From Ruminococcaceae bacterium UBA5397 (GTDB lineage Bacteria > Bacillota > Clostridia > Oscillospirales > Acutalibacteraceae), in the NCBI GenBank assembly GCA_002411615.1, contig DHOF01000167.1, positions 2,594-9,124 of the forward strand: DNA of 6,531 bases, read 5' to 3'. Positions 1-4,936 of the stretch are shown here, piece by piece; within the stretch, counting starts at the first letter, position 1, and the number at the start of each line of letters is the position of its first letter. The notes beneath the pieces are model-generated. The model searched no databases, was not told the DNA's origin, and saw only the letters and a program-made list of their open reading frames with translations. A program made the translations under genes and the position numbers.

Positions 1-2
1 TG

Positions 3-761
3 TGCCTTGGCGCATCACTTGTCTGTGCTATTTTAACAGGAAGCTTTTTTTCACAGGGGTCATCCGTAAAGACGGTGTTTCAGATTCCGGATAACTTTAA
101 TTCCTATTCCTATTACGGGAGTAGGCATGATTTTAGAAACGCCCTTTATAATTTTCTTCACTCTTTCGGAATCAGCCACCTTTTGCCCTTGATTTTTATC
201 GTTATAATTCCTCTCTTAATGCTTTGGCTTGCTTACAGCATCTTTGTAGTTCCTGCATTTGAGATCGGTGAGAGCCGCTTTTATGTACATAACCGTTTCA
301 GAGATATGCGCTTTTCTGCAATTTTCAGTGGGTTTACTGCCAACTGGCTCAATACCGTCGTTGTAAAACTGATTACGAATCTGATCATCTTCGGCTGGAC
401 ACTTTTGTTTGTGATTCCTGGAATTATCGCCACTCTTCGCTACAGCATGGTCAACTATATTCTCAGTGACAATCCAAACCTGTCCGGTCCCCGTGCTCGG
501 GAGATCAGCAATCAGCTCACAATGGGAGAGAAAGGTTCAATCTTCGTGTTTGGACTTTCTTTTATCGGCTGGGTTCTTCTCTGCGGGATGACTTTTGGAA
601 TTGGTTTTATCTTTCTGCGCCCGTATACACGCGCAAGCTTTGCAGAACTTTATATCTTTTTGCGGGATCGTGCAATTCAAAACGGAATGCTCGATCCTTC
701 GGAACTTGGTCTGAATGTTCCTCAGAATCCGGTTCCGCCTACTTCTACGAACGCTTATTAA
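3..761 (+). CDS. DUF975 family integral membrane protein, 5'-truncated by window edge
   Basis: The frame is open from the left edge, so the gene begins outside the window; 252 residues are visible. The GTG at 75 has no convincing ribosome binding site, and hydrophobic protein sequence continues upstream of it, so it is not taken as the start. The visible part begins with the end of a membrane helix, then has a Tyr/Asn/Phe-rich loop. Three further hydrophobic blocks follow, at about 175-265, 345-450 and 540-635 in nucleotides. The segment with PGIIATLRYSM, then ILSDNP, then LSFIGW and a GIG-LRPY stretch matches the conserved core of the DUF975 family as I know it. The protein ends in a short Pro-rich tail. 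The biochemical role of DUF975 proteins is unknown; location in the cytoplasmic membrane is inferred from the helices. A hairpin terminator follows 25 bases after the stop codon. Confidence 0.85.
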   Translation, partial: CLGASLVCAILTGSFFSQGSSVKTVFQIPDNFNSYSYYGSRHDFRNALYNFLHSFGISHLLPLIFIVIIPLLMLWLAYSIFVVPAFEIGESRFYVHNRFRDMRFSAIFSGFTANWLNTVVVKLITNLIIFGWTLLFVIPGIIATLRYSMVNYILSDNPNLSGPRAREISNQLTMGEKGSIFVFGLSFIGWVLLCGMTFGIGFIFLRPYTRASFAELYIFLRDRAIQNGMLDPSELGLNVPQNPVPPTSTNAY

Positions 762-786
762 TTTTACTGAATTTTTAAAAAGACGT

Positions 787-822
787 CCCCATACAAAACA
801 AATTGTATGGGGCATCTTTTTT
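787..822 (+). terminator. Rho-independent terminator or attenuator between the DUF975 and radical SAM genes
   Basis: A perfect 10-bp stem pairs CCCCATACAA (787-796) with TTGTATGGGG (803-812) around a 6-base loop. The stem can be extended with mismatches, because an A-rich tract at about 774-783 faces a run of six T (817-822). This is a standard intrinsic terminator for the upstream gene. It ends only about five bases before the ribosome binding site of the next gene, so it also lies in that gene's leader and could act as an attenuator. Confidence 0.85.
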
Positions 823-826
823 GCAA

Positions 827-832
827 AAGGGG
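827..832 (+). promoter_or_regulatory. Ribosome binding site deciding the radical SAM start
   Basis: AAGGGG lies 8 bases before the ATG at 841. In-frame starts further upstream (from about 715) would require translation through the DUF975 stop region and the terminator hairpin, and would add residues with no family character. The ATG at 841 is therefore preferred. Confidence 0.8.
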
Positions 833-840
833 AAAATCGA

Positions 841-1938
841 ATGGAATCTTCATGGAATTTGGAAACCTATTTAGCAAACGGGGTCGAATCAATCGTAAAA
901 GAAATTCTGCACGCCACACTGAGGGATCCCAAAGAAAGCCTTTTTATGGCAGGCTTTGCCCGTTCCAGCAAAATAGGGACTGCACGCCGCAACGACATGG
1001 AAGCGCAAGGGCACCATATCCCTCCTTTTCTGATTGCCAGCATTTCGAGTCAGTGCAATCTGCACTGCAAAGGGTGCTATGCCCGCTCCAACGGAACCTG
1101 TACAGAAGGACTGCCTACTGGTCTTTTATCGTCAAAAGACTGGCAGCGAATTTTTGAAGAAGCAGAGTCCCTTGGAATCGGATTTATTCTTCTAGCAGGC
1201 GGAGAACCTTTTATGCGTCGGGATGTACTCGAAAAAGCGGGGAAAATTCCTAATATTCTTTTCCCAATCTTTACTAACGGCACTCTGCTGGATAAATCCT
1301 CTTTAGCTCTCTTAAAACAGTGCCGGAATTTGATTCCCATTTTCAGCATAGAAGGAGAGCAAGAAAAGAACGACCTCCGCCGTGGGGACGGCGTTTATCA
1401 AAAGGTCACTGACGCTATGGAAAACATAAAAAAAGAGCGCCTGCTTTTCGGTGTCTCTGTTACAGTGACCACACAGAATCTTACCGAAGTAACCGGAGAC
1501 AAATTTCTCCAAGATCTCGAATCCCGCGGCTGTAAAATCATCATCTTCGTCGAATACGTTCCTGTTACTGAAGATTCCAGATCGCTTGCTCCAGGAGAAA
1601 AGGAGCGTGCCTATCTAAGTTCGAGACTTGCAATGCTTAGAAACAGCAATTTTAGTCTGGTTCTGATTTCCTTTCCGGGAGATGAAAAATCTTCCGGAGG
1701 ATGCTTAGCGGCAGGAAGAGGATTTTTTCATATTGACCCCCGCGGTGATGCACAACCATGTCCTTTTTCTCCCTACAGCGACTGCAATCTAAAAGAGATT
1801 CCCCTTTTGCAGGCACTCGAAAGTCAATTTTTTAAAGATTTACAACAGCATGATGTTTTAAAAGACGAACATGCAGGCGGATGTGTATTGTTTGAACGCC
1901 GCAATCAGGTAGAAGAAATTTTGCAGTCAGAACAATAA
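841..1938 (+). CDS. Radical SAM protein with SPASM-like cysteine-rich C-terminus
   Basis: The product is a 365-residue cytoplasmic protein of the broad COG0535-type radical SAM group. Cys72, Cys76 and Cys79 form the CX3CX2C motif that binds the 4Fe-4S cluster used to cleave S-adenosylmethionine. The AGGEP motif at 119-123 contacts the SAM methionine moiety in this superfamily. The C-terminal part carries Cys288, Cys307, Cys315 and Cys348 in a GGCLAAG...PCPF...SDC...GGC layout, like ligands of an auxiliary Fe-S cluster in SPASM or twitch domains. SPASM enzymes often modify peptides or proteins, but no precursor peptide gene is visible here and the substrate cannot be named. The start is set by AAGGGG 8 bases before the ATG. 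No sigma-A promoter is visible between it and the preceding gene, and a strong terminator follows. The fold assignment is secure; the function is unknown. Confidence 0.9.
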   Translation: MESSWNLETYLANGVESIVKEILHATLRDPKESLFMAGFARSSKIGTARRNDMEAQGHHIPPFLIASISSQCNLHCKGCYARSNGTCTEGLPTGLLSSKDWQRIFEEAESLGIGFILLAGGEPFMRRDVLEKAGKIPNILFPIFTNGTLLDKSSLALLKQCRNLIPIFSIEGEQEKNDLRRGDGVYQKVTDAMENIKKERLLFGVSVTVTTQNLTEVTGDKFLQDLESRGCKIIIFVEYVPVTEDSRSLAPGEKERAYLSSRLAMLRNSNFSLVLISFPGDEKSSGGCLAAGRGFFHIDPRGDAQPCPFSPYSDCNLKEIPLLQALESQFFKDLQQHDVLKDEHAGGCVLFERRNQVEEILQSEQ

Positions 1939-1952
1939 AAATATAAAACATA

Positions 1953-2003
1953 AAAAAAGACTTTGCCGCAAGAGAATTTTTTCCTTACAGCAAAGTCTTT
2001 TTT
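1953..2003. terminator. Bidirectional intrinsic terminator between convergent genes
   Basis: A perfect 13-bp stem pairs AAAAAAGACTTTG (1953-1965) with CAAAGTCTTTTTT (1991-2003) around a 25-base loop that can fold weakly on itself. The A run on one side and the T run on the other let it work in both directions. It lies 14 bases after the radical SAM stop and 56 bases beyond the stop of the opposing HdeD-like gene. Confidence 0.85.
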
Positions 2004-2059
2004 AGACATTAAAATTTTATAGCTTTAAACGCTTCTCTTCTATTCACAACAAAAGGCTG

Positions 2060-2683
2060 TCATTCTTTTGTTGTTTCATCTTCGGTACAATCATTCTCTT
2101 CTTTTGTCAGTTCGGCTGGAAGTAGTTCCTTTTCAATTCGCTTTTGTGCAACCCTTTGGAAGAGAATAACGATCACATTGATCACAGCATCCAAGATCAA
2201 CGAAATATAAGTAAATTTTGCATGAAAAATCTCGTCCCCAAATGGATAATTTAGGGCTGCCATTCCTAATCCAATCGTTACAAAACTCAAAAGCAAAGCA
2301 ATCCACCAAAAATGAAATCTCATCTGCAGCAGATTCATAGAATATTGTAATTTTAAAAGGCTGTCCAACAAAATGCAGAACGCCAAAATCTGCAGGATAA
2401 CCACTGCACCTGTCTCCTCCCGGAGCAGTGCAAAACAACCTAGCATTCCTTCCCCGATCCCGATTGCAAATCCAAAACGACTGGGATCAAGATATTCTTT
2501 TTTAAAAAAATACCAAACAATGCTGACTGCTCCCATCACAAGAAGAACCATCCCTAAAACAGAGCAGACATTCTGCATGGAAATTTTGCTGTTGCAGAGC
2601 AAAATTAAGCTTAGGACGATATACACTGCCGAGATGCAAAGCAGCGTCACTCTTGTATTCACAGTTGTAACTTTCCGCATCAT
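2060..2683 (-). CDS. DUF308/HdeD-like six-helix membrane protein
   Basis: The product is 207 residues with about six predicted membrane helices (roughly 11-30, 38-60, 69-87, 92-110, 125-145 and 157-176). A charged, acidic cytoplasmic-looking tail (180-207) follows. The paired short helices, a GIGEGMLGCFALL stretch and the overall size resemble the DUF308 family, which includes E. coli HdeD, an acid-resistance membrane protein. A role in acid resistance should not be transferred from that similarity; the function here is unknown. Two adjacent ATG codons occur at 2683 and 2680. AAGGAGA (2694-2688) leaves GGAG 5 bases from the first and 8 from the second, so the second, giving 206 residues, is equally or more likely. 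The gene is divergent from the AI-2E transporter and converges on the radical SAM gene. Confidence 0.7.
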   Translation of the reverse strand: MMRKVTTVNTRVTLLCISAVYIVLSLILLCNSKISMQNVCSVLGMVLLVMGAVSIVWYFFKKEYLDPSRFGFAIGIGEGMLGCFALLREETGAVVILQILAFCILLDSLLKLQYSMNLLQMRFHFWWIALLLSFVTIGLGMAALNYPFGDEIFHAKFTYISLILDAVINVIVILFQRVAQKRIEKELLPAELTKEENDCTEDETTKE

Positions 2684-2687
2684 AATC

Positions 2688-2694
2688 TCTCCTT
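2688..2694 (-). promoter_or_regulatory. Ribosome binding site of the HdeD-like gene
   Basis: AAGGAGA on the minus strand lies directly upstream of tandem ATG codons at 2683 and 2680. The spacing slightly favours the second ATG. Confidence 0.8.
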
Positions 2695-2713
2695 TTTATT
2701 TCAGTTTGTGATT

Positions 2714-2719
2714 ATTATA
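2714..2719 (-). promoter_or_regulatory. Candidate -10 box for the HdeD-like gene
   Basis: A perfect TATAAT reads on the minus strand about 30 bases before the start codon. The best -35-like hexamer, TTGTCA (2735-2730), is only 10 bases away, too close for a normal sigma-A promoter. At 17 bases there is only a poor match (TATCAT). The promoter is plausible but not well supported. Confidence 0.4.
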
Positions 2720-2787
2720 AGCTTTTTTATGACAAAATGATAGTAAATAGATACAGGAGATTTCATTTCCATTCTAAAAGATATCAG

Positions 2788-2816
2788 TTGTAATGCCCCT
2801 TAAAATGGAGTACAAT
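2788..2816 (+). promoter_or_regulatory. Sigma-A type promoter of the AI-2E transporter gene
   Basis: TTGTAA (2788-2793) and TACAAT (2811-2816) are separated by exactly 17 bases and match the consensus at 4 of 6 and 5 of 6 positions. Transcription would begin near 2823, leaving a leader of about 40 bases before the GTG start. I see no hairpin or known riboswitch in that short leader. Confidence 0.7.
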
Positions 2817-2848
2817 AAAGAAATCGAAATGGGTTTTATCTCTTGGAG

Positions 2849-2854
2849 AAAGGA
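2849..2854 (+). promoter_or_regulatory. Ribosome binding site deciding the GTG start of the AI-2E gene
   Basis: AAAGGA, preceded by GGAG, lies 8 bases before GTG at 2863. The next in-frame ATG is within the first membrane helix, so the GTG is the sensible start. Confidence 0.8.
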
Positions 2855-2862
2855 TTGGTATT

Positions 2863-4038
2863 GTGGAATTCAATCGGCAAAATACAAAGCAGCTCATGTT
2901 TTTAATTGCCTTTGCAATTGTGCTGTTTCTGGCTCTTATGAATCTCCGCTACGCCTCTGATGTCTTTTGGTGGATTTTCAATATATTTAAGCCATTTCTT
3001 CTAGGTCTTGCGTTTGCTTTTGTTGCCAATGTTCCAATGAAAGCAATCGAAACTCGACTTTTTGCAGGCGTTAACCGAAAGTATGCAAACTCCAAAACGT
3101 GGAAACACATTCGCCGTCCATTGTGCCTTATTTTGACGATTGTCTTAATTTTAGGATTGATCGTTGCAATCATTTTTCAGGTGATGCCGGAACTTCTGCA
3201 CACCTTTGAAACGCTCATTGGAAATACGCCTACATTTCTTAATCAACTGCAGATCTGGATTCAGGATCTGGGAAAGAACTTTCCGAAAATTCAACAAGAA
3301 TTGGGGAATATTCAGATCGACTGGTCCAGTATCAACCGAGTCTTTACTCAGATGGGGCAAAAAGTTGTCTCTTCTTTTTCCGATATTATGGGCTCCACAA
3401 TTACCGTTGCCACAAACGTTTTCAGTGGAATCTTCACCTTTACCATGGGCTGTATTTTTGCAATCTATACACTGGCCCAAAAAGAAAAACTGCAGCGGCA
3501 AATCCGGCGTCTTCTTTATGCTTATCTGCCGGAAAAAAAGGTTGACCGCTTTTTGAATCTCTGCCGGCTGACGAACAGCACTTTTTCTCATTTTATCGCA
3601 GGCCAATGCACAGAAGCCTGTATTCTTGGATTTCTGTGCTTTATCGGGATGAATATCTTCCACTTCCCCTATGCCTCTTTAATCTCAGTTTTCGTTGCCT
3701 TTATGGCTCTGATTCCAATTTTCGGTTCTTTCTTCAGCGCAGTCATCGGCGGTCTCTTGATTTTAACCGTAGATCCTATTCAGGCAATCTATTATGTAAT
3801 CTTTTTCCTGACCCTGCAGCAGCTCGAAGGAAACCTCATTTATCCTCATGTTGTTGGGAACAGTGTTGGTCTTCCTCCAATTTGGGTACTGCTTGCAGTT
3901 ACAGTGGGCGGAAACGCAATGGGTCTTATTGGGATGCTTCTTTCAATTCCCCTTGGCTCCGTGATTTATACGCTCCTGCGTAAAAATATTAGCCGTCGTC
4001 TGACAATCAGTAAGATTGATCGTAAAAAAGTTCTTTAA
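2863..4038 (+). CDS. AI-2E family transporter (TqsA/PerM-like permease)
   Basis: The product is 391 residues, a normal length for the AI-2E transporter family (PF01594). Helices lie at roughly 12-28, 33-57, 86-107 and 176-205. A helical extracytoplasmic-looking segment (110-172) sits before the fourth of these. The conserved C-terminal hydrophobic half runs from about 246 to 371. The hallmark C-terminal block is present: QQLEGN, IYPHVVG, VGLPP (319-339), then WVLLAVTVGG and a GMLLSIP helix. Characterised relatives export autoinducer-2 (TqsA) or act as Na+/H+ antiporters in some bacteria, so neither the substrate nor quorum signalling can be asserted here. The gene has its own sigma-A promoter, a GTG start with a good ribosome binding site, and a very strong terminator 15 bases after the stop, so it looks monocistronic. 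Confidence 0.92.
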   Translation: MEFNRQNTKQLMFLIAFAIVLFLALMNLRYASDVFWWIFNIFKPFLLGLAFAFVANVPMKAIETRLFAGVNRKYANSKTWKHIRRPLCLILTIVLILGLIVAIIFQVMPELLHTFETLIGNTPTFLNQLQIWIQDLGKNFPKIQQELGNIQIDWSSINRVFTQMGQKVVSSFSDIMGSTITVATNVFSGIFTFTMGCIFAIYTLAQKEKLQRQIRRLLYAYLPEKKVDRFLNLCRLTNSTFSHFIAGQCTEACILGFLCFIGMNIFHFPYASLISVFVAFMALIPIFGSFFSAVIGGLLILTVDPIQAIYYVIFFLTLQQLEGNLIYPHVVGNSVGLPPIWVLLAVTVGGNAMGLIGMLLSIPLGSVIYTLLRKNISRRLTISKIDRKKVL

Positions 4039-4052
4039 ACTTTTTAAGTCTA

Positions 4053-4105
4053 AAAAAGGAATCTCCTCTGCAGCTTTTGGGGCCTTGCAGAGGAGATTCC
4101 TTTTT
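4053..4105. terminator. Strong bidirectional terminator, 20-bp perfect stem
   Basis: The arms 4053-4072 and 4086-4105 are exact inverted repeats around a 13-base loop. They comprise a GC-containing core of 15 bp, with five A on the left and five T on the right. It ends the AI-2E gene on the plus strand and lies 15 bases past the stop of the opposing GIDE-like gene, so it can end transcription in both directions. Confidence 0.92.
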
Positions 4106-4119
4106 CGTTCTTACATTTA

Positions 4120-4857
4120 TCAGCCATGCTCAAAATATGTGATGAGGCAAAAGACTCCTAAAATCACCATGACAGCCGTTGTTCCGATTGCAGCCACTTT
4201 CATAGAGTTATCCTTTTTCGATACACCTTGCTGACGATAGGAAAAGAAAGGATCCCTTGCATTCGGGAAAATCCATATCTTTCCCTCCTTCTCTATGAGC
4301 CTGCCTTTTATAAAAACATTCTGCCCTTCTGGGAGATATCCTTCCGTTACCTTAAACCCGCGAAAGTTATCCGGACTTTCCGGCTGATAAGAAAGCTTAT
4401 CCTGGAATTTTTGGTAGTCGGGAGAATCAATCAAGACCGTTTCGAAGCATGCAGGAAGGATCTGCGCATATTTTCCATAACTTTTCAAATCCAAATAAAT
4501 TCGTTTGTCTGAGGTTTTCTCTTCAAAATAAAGAATGTTTTGGCTGGAATGTTCAAAAATCGGCTTTTCAATTCCACCCTTTTCCATCGCATCCGCACGG
4601 CTCTCATAATAGATCGCCGAAGTTTTGGAAAGTGGCGTTTCTTCCGTACGATCACAATGGAGGACGCCCTGCAGACGAACAACTTCGTTCCGCTTAAAAT
4701 CAGGATGCTCTCCCAATTTCTCGAATATCTCCTGCAAAGTTAAAAACTTTGGAAGTCTTCCCAGCTTTTCTTTTTCCTGATCCTGTGATTTTCGGTAAAT
4801 CTTAATTCCAATATAAATGCCAATTAAAATAAACAACACTCCAGAAACCAAAAGCAT
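4120..4857 (-). CDS. Membrane-anchored GIDE/BAM-like domain protein, no RING finger
   Basis: The product is 245 residues with a membrane helix at each end (about 1-20 and 219-241) and a soluble domain between. After a charged linker (21-35), the central domain has RLQGVL (61-66), PLS (75-77), a Tyr pair (83-84), an acidic/aromatic strand region (107-125), TEGYLPEGQNVFIKG (171-185) and PFF (203-205). This order resembles the GIDE domain (PF12483) of eukaryotic MUL1 and many bacterial membrane proteins. In that family a PLS...YY block precedes an E..LPEG..V.V.G block and a final P-F-I/F segment. No RING-type zinc ligands are present, so ubiquitin ligase activity is not implied. Its function in bacteria is unknown. 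GGGAGGA lies 7 bases before the ATG. The gene lies 79 bases downstream of spoIIE and has its own promoter. The family call is from motif memory and needs a profile search. Confidence 0.6.
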   Translation of the reverse strand: MLLVSGVLFILIGIYIGIKIYRKSQDQEKEKLGRLPKFLTLQEIFEKLGEHPDFKRNEVVRLQGVLHCDRTEETPLSKTSAIYYESRADAMEKGGIEKPIFEHSSQNILYFEEKTSDKRIYLDLKSYGKYAQILPACFETVLIDSPDYQKFQDKLSYQPESPDNFRGFKVTEGYLPEGQNVFIKGRLIEKEGKIWIFPNARDPFFSYRQQGVSKKDNSMKVAAIGTTAVMVILGVFCLITYFEHG

Positions 4858-4864
4858 ACCGCAA

Positions 4865-4871
4865 TCCTCCC
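4865..4871 (-). promoter_or_regulatory. Ribosome binding site of the GIDE-like gene
   Basis: GGGAGGA on the minus strand is 7 bases from the ATG at 4857. This is a near-ideal Shine-Dalgarno sequence that fixes the start. Confidence 0.8.
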
Positions 4872-4899
4872 GCTTTTAAAATAGAAATCAGCAAGGAGA

Positions 4900-4928
4900 A
4901 TCATATCATGACAGTAAGCAAATTGCAA
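4900..4928 (-). promoter_or_regulatory. Sigma-A type extended -10 promoter of the GIDE-like gene
   Basis: On the minus strand, TTGCAA (4928-4923) and TATGAT (4905-4900) are separated by exactly 17 bases. A TGA precedes the -10, giving the extended TGN-10 motif. It lies just past the spoIIE stop codon and would give a leader of about 35 bases. Confidence 0.65.
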
Positions 4929-4936
4929 CTTTCAGA

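Noticed and set aside
75..761. GTG at 75 as the start of the DUF975 gene
   Set aside because: The frame is open upstream to the window edge and encodes hydrophobic membrane-helix sequence there. No suitably spaced ribosome binding site precedes 75, so the gene is taken as truncated.
715..840. N-terminal extension of the radical SAM protein starting near 715
   Set aside because: It would overlap the DUF975 coding end and run through the terminator hairpin. The ATG at 841 has AAGGGG at 8 bases.
2373..2711. Plus-strand 112-codon frame opposite the HdeD-like gene
   Set aside because: It is antisense to a well-supported membrane protein gene with its own ribosome binding site, and its composition is typical of a shadow frame.
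2684..2862. Riboswitch or small RNA in the divergent intergenic region
   Set aside because: Only the two promoter elements and ribosome binding sites stand out. I found no stable multi-stem structure or terminator, and the predicted leaders are about 25 and 40 bases.
3151..3663. Minus-strand 170-codon frame inside the AI-2E gene
   Set aside because: It is fully antisense to a conserved transporter, has no ribosome binding site worth noting and gives no recognisable protein.
4016..4234. Plus-strand 72-codon frame across the end of the AI-2E gene
   Set aside because: It overlaps the AI-2E C-terminus in another frame, passes through the 20-bp terminator and ends antisense to the GIDE-like gene. 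It has no family character.
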